Source: Polaribacter sp. Hel_I_88 (GTDB taxonomy: Bacteria; Bacteroidota; Bacteroidia; Flavobacteriales; Flavobacteriaceae). Taken from it: DNA of 64,000 bases. Numbering within the stretch: position 1 is the stretch's first letter; each line of letters begins with the position of its first letter. The stretch is taken from NCBI RefSeq assembly GCF_000687935.1, contig NZ_JHZZ01000001.1:3358001-3422000 (forward strand), in the 5' to 3' direction. A program made the position numbers and the translations under genes. Positions 18,638 through 25,887 of the stretch are shown here, piece by piece. The notes beneath the pieces are model-generated. The model did no database searches, was not told where the DNA came from, and worked only from the letters and a program-made list of their open reading frames with translations.

Positions 18638-20503
18638 ATGTCCATAAACACACTTTTAATAACGCCACCATTTACGCAGTTAAATACTGCCTATCCTGCA
18701 ACTGCCTATATTAAAGGATTTCTAAATTCCAAAAATGTAAAAGCAACGCAAATGGATTTAAGTATCGAGTTGTTTACAGCTGTGTTTACCAAAGAATTTA
18801 TCGATGCTATTTTTAAACAAGCAGATTTATTAGGCAATATAGATTTGCCTTTGGTGTATAATCAGCGAGAAGAATACATCAATAAAGTAGATACTGTAAT
18901 GCAGTATTTGCGTGTGCAAGAAGTTACAGCAGCATATCAAATTGTGCACAAAGATTTTTTACCTCATGGACACAGACGTATCAAATTAAACAAAGATTTA
19001 TCAACCGAATTTGGCAAACTAGGCATTTTAGACAAAGCAAAACACATTGCAACCTTGTTTGTAGAAGAATTGGGCGATTTTATAAATGCCAATGTAGATG
19101 AGTTTTTCTCCTTTACAAGATATGCAGAACAATTGGGCAGAACAGCTTCTAGCTTCGATCAATTAGATGAGTTTTTGGAATACGAAACCACCTTGATTGA
19201 AGATGAAATGTTGTACATTCTAGAGGAGCAAATTAAACAAGACACCTATGATTTAGTTTGTTTTACAATTCCTTTTCCTGGTAATTTATTTTCGGCTTTA
19301 AGATGTGCTCAATTTATTAAAAGAGCATATCCAAACCTTAAAATTGCTTTTGGAGGTGGATATTGCAACACAGAATTAAGACGTTTATCAGATCCAAGAA
19401 TTTTTAATTTTGTAGATTTTATTACGTTAGATGATGGAGAAGGTCCGTTATTAAAAATCACCGAATTTTTAGAGCATAAAATAGGAGAGGAGCAACTAGA
19501 AAGAACCTATATCTGTAAAAATAACAAGGTTTTATATGCTGATAAAAAACCAAATACTATTTTTCATCATAAAAATTTACCTGCACCAAGTTATATTGGT
19601 TTGCCAACTGCAAAATATTTGTCGTTTTTAGATGTGATGAATCCCATGCACAGAATGTGGTCTGATGGAAAGTGGAATAAACTTACCATTTCTCATGGTT
19701 GTTATTGGAAACAATGTTCTTTTTGCGATGTAACTTTAGATTATATTGGCAATTACCAAAACACCACAGCTGATGATTTGGTGAATAAAATTGAGCAAAT
19801 AATATCAGAAACAGGTGTTACAGGTTTTCATTTTGTGGATGAAGCTGCACCACCAAAAATGTTGAGAGCGTTGGCAAATGCATTAATAGCACGTAAAATT
19901 CACATCACTTGGTGGACGAACATTCGTTTTGAAAAAACATTTACGCCTGAATTGTGTGCCTTATTATCAAAATCTGGTTGTATTGCTGTCACTGGAGGTT
20001 TGGAAGTAGCTTCAGACAGATTGCTGGCAAAAATGAAAAAAGGTGTTGATATTGCACAAGTTGCGAGAGTTACCAAAGCTTTTTCGAACGAAAATATTAT
20101 GGTACATGCCTATTTAATGTTTGGTTTCCCTACAGAAACTGCGCAAGAAACCATTGATTCTTTAGAAGTTGTGCGTCAGTTATTTCAGCATAATTGCATT
20201 CAGTCTGCTTTTTGGCATCAATTTGCATGTACAAGTCACAGTCCAGTTGGTAAAAACCCTGATGAATTCCAAATAAAAATTGTTGGACCCAAGTTTGAGG
20301 GCTTTGCAGAAAACGATTTGTATCATGAAGACCCAACAGGAGCAGAACATCATTTATACAGTCAAGGTTTAAATATCGCTTTAAATAATTACTTGAATTA
20401 CAAAGGTTTTGAAATTCCTTTAGAAGATTATTTCGATTTTAAAGTGCCTAAAAAAACAGTAAAAGCTGATTTAATTGCGAGTTCTTTAAAGGTTAAACCA
20501 TAA
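18638..20503 (+). CDS. B12-binding domain radical SAM protein
   Basis: A 621-residue protein. The N-terminal part (to about 290) has a cobalamin-binding-like Rossmann region (TIPFPGNLFSALRCAQFIKRAYP, IAFGGGYCN). The radical SAM core begins at SHGCYWKQCSFCDV, a CX4CX2C spacing rather than the canonical CX3CX2C. HFVDEAAPP and GGLEVASDRLLAKMKKGV (TIM-barrel strands) follow. It probably binds [4Fe-4S], SAM and cobalamin, and could be a methyltransferase or other radical enzyme. No substrate gene or RiPP precursor is visible beside it, so the substrate is unknown. Confidence 0.88.
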   Translation: MSINTLLITPPFTQLNTAYPATAYIKGFLNSKNVKATQMDLSIELFTAVFTKEFIDAIFKQADLLGNIDLPLVYNQREEYINKVDTVMQYLRVQEVTAAYQIVHKDFLPHGHRRIKLNKDLSTEFGKLGILDKAKHIATLFVEELGDFINANVDEFFSFTRYAEQLGRTASSFDQLDEFLEYETTLIEDEMLYILEEQIKQDTYDLVCFTIPFPGNLFSALRCAQFIKRAYPNLKIAFGGGYCNTELRRLSDPRIFNFVDFITLDDGEGPLLKITEFLEHKIGEEQLERTYICKNNKVLYADKKPNTIFHHKNLPAPSYIGLPTAKYLSFLDVMNPMHRMWSDGKWNKLTISHGCYWKQCSFCDVTLDYIGNYQNTTADDLVNKIEQIISETGVTGFHFVDEAAPPKMLRALANALIARKIHITWWTNIRFEKTFTPELCALLSKSGCIAVTGGLEVASDRLLAKMKKGVDIAQVARVTKAFSNENIMVHAYLMFGFPTETAQETIDSLEVVRQLFQHNCIQSAFWHQFACTSHSPVGKNPDEFQIKIVGPKFEGFAENDLYHEDPTGAEHHLYSQGLNIALNNYLNYKGFEIPLEDYFDFKVPKKTVKADLIASSLKVKP

Positions 20504-20516
20504 ATAATCACAAACT

Positions 20517-20607
20517 TGTCATTTCGACTTTTTAGGAGAAATCTCATAAAAATGATAACACAAAATTGAGCAACTTGTGTGATTTCTCTTTTAGTCCAAA
20601 TGACAAA
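20517..20607. repeat. Dispersed palindromic repeat, copy 1
   Basis: The element runs from TTGTCATTTCGACTTTTTAG to a near-complementary end (GTCCAAATGACAAAA), enclosing GGAGAAATCTCA and GTGTGATTTCTCT. It can fold into a long imperfect hairpin and is repeated at 21628-21716. It is probably a MITE-like intergenic element, sitting here in the convergent gap between the radical SAM and VOC genes. Confidence 0.6.
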
Positions 20608-20654
20608 ACTGGATGTTAATTTTATGTAAAAGTGTTTAACTCAATAAAACTTTC

Positions 20655-21167
20655 TTATTTTGAATACGCTCCTGAAGAATACGTTAACTCATAACTATGA
20701 GTGTAAATTTCAAAAACAATTCCAAAAGGATCTTCTACATAACACATTTTAAAAGGCTTATCTTTTGGATAATATTCTCTAATAGGCATTCTTTGTTTTC
20801 CTCCATAAGAAACAATTTTTTCAATCAATGCTTCGATATTTGGATCTTGTATGCAAAAATGAAACAAACCTGTATTAAAAGGATTGAATTCAGGAGCTTC
20901 TTTTACGCCATTTGGAAATGAAAATAATTCAATACCAATGCCATCTGAAGTTGCTAAGTGCGCAATTTCAAATTCAGTCCAATCATCTCCAAAAACGTCA
21001 ATACACATTTGACCAATGGCAGTTTCTGTTTCTTTTTTTATAGTAGATGGTTCCATGATTACATACCATCCCATCACTTCTGAATAAAATTTTACGGCTT
21101 CTTTAATATTAGGAACTGTAATGCCTATATGTGAAAATGATTTAGGATACTCTTGATTTTCTTTCAT
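20655..21167 (-). CDS. VOC (glyoxalase/bleomycin-resistance) family protein
   Basis: 170 residues from the ATG at 21167; the longer frame would need a TTG. It has paired betaalphabetabetabeta modules: HIGITVPNIKEAVKFYSEVMGW (N-terminal) and GLFHFCIQDPNIEALIEKI with a C-terminal CYVEDPFGIVFEIYTHSYE. Metal-ligand candidates are the His of SHIGI and the Glu of IVFEIY. It lies divergently from an HxlR-type regulator (21289), which probably controls it. It could be a lactoylglutathione-lyase-like or dioxygenase-like enzyme; the substrate is unknown. Confidence 0.85.
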   Translation of the reverse strand: MKENQEYPKSFSHIGITVPNIKEAVKFYSEVMGWYVIMEPSTIKKETETAIGQMCIDVFGDDWTEFEIAHLATSDGIGIELFSFPNGVKEAPEFNPFNTGLFHFCIQDPNIEALIEKIVSYGGKQRMPIREYYPKDKPFKMCYVEDPFGIVFEIYTHSYELTYSSGAYSK

Positions 21168-21288
21168 AATTGAGATTTTAGATGTCAAAATTAATTTATA
21201 TTTACCTATTAAACAATAACTTACTAAAAAGTGGTATAGTTACTTAAAAGAGTAAAATATTGATTATCAACATGATAAATTTATAAAA

Positions 21289-21600
21289 TTGAATAAAAAT
21301 ATTAACTGTCCTTTGCATTATACCATGAATTTAATAGGGACGAAATGGAAACCTTTAATTTTATTTCATCTTTTAGATGGTTCTTTACGTTCTGGAGTTT
21401 TACAGAAGAAAATCACTGGAATTTCCAACAAAATGTTTACGCAAAGTATTAGAGAATTAGAAAAAGACGGACTTGTTGTAAGAGAAATTTTTCCTGTTGT
21501 ACCTCCTAAAGTTGAGTATTCCTTAAGTGAAAGAGGAAAATCACTAGAAAATATTTTGAGAAGTTTAGATACTTGGGGTTTGGAAGATGCTCAAGATTGA
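21289..21600 (+). CDS. HxlR-family winged-helix regulator
   Basis: A 103-residue HxlR regulator (CPLHYTMNLIGTKWKPLILFHL, then SNKMFTQSIRELEKDGLV and PPKVEYSLSERGKSL). The start is a TTG; no in-frame ATG exists between it and an upstream stop at 21253, and the protein length is right from the TTG. HxlR proteins usually respond to aldehydes or electrophiles through the N-terminal Cys. Divergent orientation to the VOC gene suggests control of it. Confidence 0.88.
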   Translation: MNKNINCPLHYTMNLIGTKWKPLILFHLLDGSLRSGVLQKKITGISNKMFTQSIRELEKDGLVVREIFPVVPPKVEYSLSERGKSLENILRSLDTWGLEDAQD

Positions 21601-21627
21601 TTATTTAAATAAAGAGTAAACCCCAAA

Positions 21628-21716
21628 CTTGTCATTTCAATTTTTTAGGAGAATTCTCATAAAGTTGATAATATAAAATTGAACATGCGTGTGTGATTTC
21701 TTCCTTTAATAGAAAG
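21628..21716. repeat. Dispersed palindromic repeat, copy 2
   Basis: The left arm ACTTGTCATTTCAATTTTTT and the right part GTGTGATTTCTTCCTTTAAT match the copy at 20517-20607 with several substitutions, so it is more degraded. Confidence 0.55.
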
Positions 21717-21745
21717 GAAAAAACTGTTGAAAAAAAGTGGATATT

Positions 21746-22054
21746 CTAAATACCATTGATAGCTTCCCATTTTGTGTTGACAACAACATAATAGATTAGA
21801 AATAAAACGAGTATAAAAAATAATATATAAATTATTATATTTTTAGTTTGATCAGCTTTGTGTTTTCTTCTAATTCCTTCTTTTAAAATTGTTATATCAG
21901 TTTTAGAAATTTCAGGGAATTCCATTTCTTTTCGAGCACCTCCTTTTAATAAAACTTCTCTTCTTTTTTGAAGTTCATATTTTAAAGCTGCTTTTCTGTT
22001 CTTAGCAACTTCTTGTTTTTTAAGCAACATGGTTAAAGAGCCCCAAGGATCCAT
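21746..22054 (-). CDS. Small membrane protein of unknown function
   Basis: A 102-residue protein: a basic, helical N-terminal two-thirds (KKQEVAKNRKAALKYELQKRREVLL) and one C-terminal transmembrane helix (IIIYILFFILVLFLIYYVVV). The charge pattern puts the N-terminus in the cytoplasm. It sits 25 bp downstream of the DUF3037 gene on the same strand and may share its transcript. The family was not recognised. Confidence 0.65.
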   Translation of the reverse strand: MDPWGSLTMLLKKQEVAKNRKAALKYELQKRREVLLKGGARKEMEFPEISKTDITILKEGIRRKHKADQTKNIIIYILFFILVLFLIYYVVVNTKWEAINGI

Positions 22055-22079
22055 AATTAGATATTTTTTATTTTAAAAT

Positions 22080-22463
22080 TTACAAAACAAACTCCTCAAA
22101 TATAGCTTCCAATTCTTTTTCAGGAAAGGTACACAAACCAGAATGCGTTTTAGAACTCTGAATGATGGTACTTCTACAAGCTGCTAACCATCTAAATCTG
22201 TCAGAAATTTCAAATTCGCCAATTTTTCCTGCGGATTTTTTTCCATCACAAATGATTTTCCAGGCATTTAAATATTCGTTTAATCGATCTAACTCTAATT
22301 CAGGAGCCATCACTTTTAATTTTTCTGGATTGATGTAAAATTTGATGTCCAAATATTTCTTTCTCTTTGAGAATAAAATAACACCAATATTAAAGAATTC
22401 TTCTCGTTCCACTTTTGGCACAAGACGAATTATAGCGTATTCAAAGGTGACTTTATCTTGCAT
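22080..22463 (-). CDS. DUF3037 domain protein
   Basis: A 127-residue protein matching DUF3037 by its start (FEYAIIRLVPKVEREEFFNIGVILFSKRKKYL) and end (HSGLCTFPEKELEAIFEEFV). It overlaps the 3' end of the upstream HipA-like gene by 11 bp, so the two are translationally coupled. DUF3037 genes commonly pair with this HipA-like kinase in bacteria. Function is unknown; a partner or modulator of the kinase is likely. Confidence 0.85.
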   Translation of the reverse strand: MQDKVTFEYAIIRLVPKVEREEFFNIGVILFSKRKKYLDIKFYINPEKLKVMAPELELDRLNEYLNAWKIICDGKKSAGKIGEFEISDRFRWLAACRSTIIQSSKTHSGLCTFPEKELEAIFEEFVL

Positions 22464-23235
22464 TTTCGGCTTCTTTTACAAGTTCATCTAGCATTGCCAA
22501 TTTTGCATTTAAAAAAGTGTTGTAGGCTGCTCTTATTTCTGTCGGATTCAAAAAATCACCTTCGCTAATTAACCAATCTTCGGGAATTTTATCAATTATT
22601 TCAGCAATAACCTCTTTCGTTATTAACTTTTTTATGGTTGATGAAGCTTCTTGTAATTCAGTTGCCTTTGGTAATAAAACATGATCTTTTATCAACGGAA
22701 AAGTTCTTGTTAAATGATTTTCCCAAGTTTGCCAATTATGATGAAAATAGAAACTTGCACCATTATCAATAATCCACAATTCATCATGCCAATTTAAAAG
22801 GTTTGTGTTTTTGGCAGTTCTGTCTATATTGCTGATTAAACTATCTAAAATCACCACTTTTGAAGCTGTAAAAGCATCCACTTTAGAAACCAAAGGATCG
22901 TAGGTAATTGCACTCGATAAATAATGCAAACCCAAATTTAGACCCACACTAAACTTTAGCAAATCTTGAATTTCTTCATCAGGTTCAGTTTTGCTGAAGG
23001 AATCATCTAAGTTTATAAAAACCAATTCAGGTACTTTTAAACCTAAGGCTCTTGCTAATTCCCCACCAATAAACTCGGCAATTAAAGCCTTTTTACCTTG
23101 ACCTGCACCTCTAAATTTTAGCACATATAAAAAGCCATCGTCTGCTTTTACGATTGCTGGCAAAGAACCACCTTCTCTTAAAGGTTGTAAATATTGCGTA
23201 ACATTTACGGTTCTGATTTCAATTTTTTTCATCAA
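22453..23235 (-). CDS. HipA-like kinase-fold protein
   Basis: A 260-residue protein related to HipA-like kinases. FLYVLKFRGAGQGKKALIAEFIGGELARALGLKVPE resembles the ATP-binding Lys and N-lobe. VVILDSLISNIDRTAKNTNLL carries the catalytic-loop-like D-x3-N..D..N, and LWIIDNGASFYF the metal-binding DNG. It lacks the N-terminal HipA subdomain, and no HipB-like antitoxin precedes it; the coupled partner is DUF3037. It may phosphorylate a protein or be a remodelled toxin. The role is uncertain. Confidence 0.8.
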   Translation of the reverse strand: MMKKIEIRTVNVTQYLQPLREGGSLPAIVKADDGFLYVLKFRGAGQGKKALIAEFIGGELARALGLKVPELVFINLDDSFSKTEPDEEIQDLLKFSVGLNLGLHYLSSAITYDPLVSKVDAFTASKVVILDSLISNIDRTAKNTNLLNWHDELWIIDNGASFYFHHNWQTWENHLTRTFPLIKDHVLLPKATELQEASSTIKKLITKEVIAEIIDKIPEDWLISEGDFLNPTEIRAAYNTFLNAKLAMLDELVKEAENAR

Positions 23236-23293
23236 TACTAAAGTATGATTTTAAATTTAGTTAGATTTTTAATTTTATTATAAAGTATTTTAC

Positions 23294-23385
23294 TGTCTGT
23301 TCGAGCGCAGTTGAGAATTCGAATTGAGATTATGAACAAGTTCTCGATACAATTTTTCGAAAAAGAAAAATCACGCGAACAGACA
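23294..23385. repeat. 92-bp imperfect palindromic element
   Basis: Terminal arms TGTCTGTTCG (23294-23303) and CGAACAGACA (23376-23385) are perfect inverted repeats. The interior contains GAGCGCAGTTGAGAATTCG, reminiscent of common flavobacterial intergenic repeats. No coding content was seen. Confidence 0.6.
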
Positions 23386-23458
23386 TTTTGTTGTAATTAA
23401 GGTTTCAGTTTTAAATTCTAAACCTTAAACTCATAACTCATAACTCTGAACCCTGAAC

Positions 23459-23809
23459 TCATTTTAAGTATTCATCAAAAGTACCATCCTTATAAAAAAC
23501 GACAATTCGTTGAATTTTTTTTCCATCATTAACATTTGTTTCAAATAAAGTTGGAGTAGGAGCAACCTCTTTTTGAGTTGCTTTTTTAGGAAAAAAACCA
23601 ACGCCATTGATCAACCATTGTAAATCTACATCCTCAAATTCGGTTGTAATTTTTAAAATAAAATCGAGACTTGGTTTATTTCTACCAGACAAAATGTGCG
23701 AAATACTAGAACGTTGCACACCTATTTTATCAGCAAATAAAGAGGCTGACAATTCATGATGATCCATCACCTTTTTGATTCTCGTTGTAAACTCTAAACT
23801 GTTTATCAT
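23459..23809 (-). CDS. XRE-family helix-turn-helix regulator
   Basis: A 116-residue protein with an N-terminal HTH (LSASLFADKIGVQRSSISHILSGRNKPSL) and the LQWLINGVGFFPKK motif it shares with the XRE protein at 387-752. The C-terminal tail is short and charged. Its promoter -7 element coincides with a TTACA/TGTAA palindrome (23827-23838), so it probably represses itself. It is divergent from an M14 carboxypeptidase gene preceded by similar palindromes. Confidence 0.85.
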   Translation of the reverse strand: MINSLEFTTRIKKVMDHHELSASLFADKIGVQRSSISHILSGRNKPSLDFILKITTEFEDVDLQWLINGVGFFPKKATQKEVAPTPTLFETNVNDGKKIQRIVVFYKDGTFDEYLK

Positions 23810-23826
23810 TGTAAATATTGATTGTA

Positions 23827-23838
23827 TTACAAATGTAA
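23827..23838 (-). promoter_or_regulatory. Operator overlapping the XRE promoter
   Basis: TTACAAATGTAA has TTACA/TGTAA half-sites. Read on the minus strand it contains TACATTTG (TAnnTTTG), preceded 19 bp upstream by a TTG. Operator and -7 box therefore overlap, which implies repression on binding. Confidence 0.55.
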
Positions 23839-24034
23839 ATTAAAAACAAGTAGCTACAAAAAGATATCTTTTAAATCTATTTTATCATGTTTTTTAATAT
23901 TAAACAAAAACTTCAATTATTACACACAAAGTGTTGAATTAAAACACATTAATAAAAAATAAAACCACAAAACATTACTATGAAAAATAAATGTATTTCA
24001 TTTTATGATTTATGGAAAACGGCCTGCTAAAAGT

Positions 24035-24143
24035 TTACAAAAGTAACATAAAAATAAAGTTCTAAATGTTTACAATTGTACATTTTTATTGGTTTACAAT
24101 TGTAACTTATGGTTGTTTACTAGTTTTCAAAAGTGTAAATTTG
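24035..24143 (+). promoter_or_regulatory. Operator array and promoter of the M14 carboxypeptidase gene
   Basis: Three palindromes with TTAC/GTAA half-sites occur: TTACAAAAGTAA (24035-24046), TACAATTGTA (24071-24080) and TTACAATTGTAA (24094-24105). A good promoter follows, TTG at 24113-24115 and TAAATTTG at 24136-24143 with 20-bp spacing. The sites resemble the one over the divergent XRE promoter, so that regulator probably controls both genes. The rest of 23839-24034 is AT-rich with no gene. Confidence 0.55.
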
Positions 24144-24163
24144 TAATTCTAAACAACCAAACA

Positions 24164-25222
24164 GTGCATACATTATCGACTACTTTTTTAAAAGATATTT
24201 TTAAACAACATAAAGAAAGTTCCCTTTTTGGGAAGTGGATTACTTTCGAGGATATTGAAAATTTATTTCAAAAACACAAAGCTGCATTTCAGATAAAGCA
24301 ACTTGGTTTTTCGGAACAAGAAAGACCTATATATACTTTGAAAATTGGTTCGGGTAAAAAACGAGTTTTGCTTTGGAGTCAAATGCATGGAAATGAAAGT
24401 ACAGCAACAAGAGCTTTATTTGATGTTTTTAATTGTTTTTCGAATTCAAAAGTTGATGAATTAGAAACCATTTTAAAAGAGTGCACGTTGGTGTTTATTC
24501 CGATGTTAAATCCTGATGGAGCTCAAGCCTACACAAGAGTAAATGGAAATAATATCGATTTAAACAGAGATGCTGTTGATAGAGTTGCTAAAGAAAGTAA
24601 ATTGTTAAGAGGAATATTAGAAGAATTCAATCCGCAGTTCTGTTTTAATTTACATGATCAACGAACTATTTTTGGAGTAGAAGGCACTAAGAATCCTGCA
24701 ACGATTTCTTTTTTAGCACCTTCTGAAGAAGAAACTAGGGCAATTACTGAGGGAAGAAAACAAACCATGAATGTGATTGTAGCTATGAATATGATGTTGC
24801 AACAAATAATCCCAAATTTTGTGGGTAGATATACAGATGAATTTTACCCAACAGCAACAGGTGATAATTTTCAAAAACTAGGCTATAATACAATTTTGAT
24901 TGAATCAGGTCATTATCCTGACGATTATCAACGAGAAAAATCTAGAGAATATACATTTTATTCCATACTACAAGGAATGTATCACATTGCAACTACAAAC
25001 TCATTTTCGGATTTTGAAGATTATTTTAAAATTCCAAATAATGATAAAATTTTCTATGATGTAATTCATCGTTTTTCGAACGATAAAAATGACGAAGCAT
25101 ATCAATATAAAGATGAAATAATTGAAAATAAATTGGTTTCAAAATTAGAAAAAGTAGCAGAAAATAGCCTAAAAAGTAAAATAGGACATCACGAAATCGT
25201 TTTCGAAGCGAATATTTATTAA
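24164..25222 (+). CDS. M14-family zinc carboxypeptidase-like protein
   Basis: 352 residues from a GTG at 24164. The open frame extends to a TTG at 24089, but a promoter at 24113-24143 lies inside that extension, so the GTG is preferred. Zinc site: HGNES (WSQMHGNESTATRAL) with the distant His in FNLHDQRT. Substrate-binding NPDGAQAYTRVNGNNIDLNRD is typical of M14 peptidases, and the C-terminal IESGHYPDDYQRE holds the candidate general base Glu. There is no signal peptide, so it is cytoplasmic. It probably cleaves C-terminal residues of peptides or amidated substrates. Confidence 0.88.
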   Translation: MHTLSTTFLKDIFKQHKESSLFGKWITFEDIENLFQKHKAAFQIKQLGFSEQERPIYTLKIGSGKKRVLLWSQMHGNESTATRALFDVFNCFSNSKVDELETILKECTLVFIPMLNPDGAQAYTRVNGNNIDLNRDAVDRVAKESKLLRGILEEFNPQFCFNLHDQRTIFGVEGTKNPATISFLAPSEEETRAITEGRKQTMNVIVAMNMMLQQIIPNFVGRYTDEFYPTATGDNFQKLGYNTILIESGHYPDDYQREKSREYTFYSILQGMYHIATTNSFSDFEDYFKIPNNDKIFYDVIHRFSNDKNDEAYQYKDEIIENKLVSKLEKVAENSLKSKIGHHEIVFEANIY

Positions 25223-25241
25223 GTATTTATCAATTTTAAGA

Positions 25242-25271
25242 TTGTTTAGTTAAATTAAATTCATAAATTTG
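25242..25271 (+). promoter_or_regulatory. Promoter for the Lrp/AsnC gene
   Basis: TTG (25242-25244) and TAAATTTG (25264-25271) with a 19-bp spacer fit the Bacteroidota consensus. The start codon follows at 25299. Confidence 0.65.
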
Positions 25272-25298
25272 CATTATAAATTGAATAATACATAAATT

Positions 25299-25778
25299 AT
25301 GAAAAAATTCATTCTAGACGAAATTGATCATCAGATTTTAGATATCTTGATAGAAAACGCAAGAACACCATTTACAGACATTGCTAAACAGTTGTTGGTT
25401 TCTGCTGGAACTATTCATGTTCGTGTAAAAAAAATGGAAGATGAAGGAATTATCCAAGGTTCTACATTAACATTGAACTACGAAAAAATGGGGTATTCAT
25501 TTATAGCTCATGTAGGGATTTATTTAGAAAAAACATCAATGACGCAGAATGTTATTGAGAATTTAAGAAAAATACCAAACGTAACTGTTGCCTATGTTAC
25601 TGCAGGGAAATATAATATTTTCTGTAAAGTAAGAGCAAAAAGCACCAATGATGCTAAAGATATTATTTACGCAATAGACGATATACCTGGAGTTAACAGA
25701 ACAGAAACAATGATTGCTCTTGAAGAAAGCATAAATGATAAAAAGAGAATGATGCACGCAATTTTTGCAGACTTATAA
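25299..25778 (+). CDS. Lrp/AsnC-family transcriptional regulator
   Basis: A 159-residue protein: an AsnC-type HTH (LDEIDHQILDILIENARTPF, IAKQLLVSAGTIHVRVKKME) and a C-terminal RAM/ligand-binding domain (VAYVTAGKYNIFCKVRAKSTND). Proteins of this group bind amino acids and form octamers. It lies upstream of the E1 gene but is separated by a terminator, so it is a single unit. Confidence 0.93.
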   Translation: MKKFILDEIDHQILDILIENARTPFTDIAKQLLVSAGTIHVRVKKMEDEGIIQGSTLTLNYEKMGYSFIAHVGIYLEKTSMTQNVIENLRKIPNVTVAYVTAGKYNIFCKVRAKSTNDAKDIIYAIDDIPGVNRTETMIALEESINDKKRMMHAIFADL

Positions 25779-25806
25779 ACCAAATTCAACCAACCAATAA
25801 ACGAAA

Positions 25807-25841
25807 AGTCCTTATCAATTTAATTTGATAGGGATTTTTTT
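25807..25841 (+). terminator. Terminator of the Lrp gene
   Basis: Arms 25807-25818 and 25825-25836 pair over 12 bp (two G-U wobbles) around a TTTAAT loop, followed by a T-run. Confidence 0.7.
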
Positions 25842-25887
25842 ATGGCACAAAATTATTTTATCTTTCATATTGTAAAATACAACACTT

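Noticed and set aside
24089..24163. Extended start of the M14 carboxypeptidase
   Set aside because: The predicted promoter lies inside it, so this segment is not translated.
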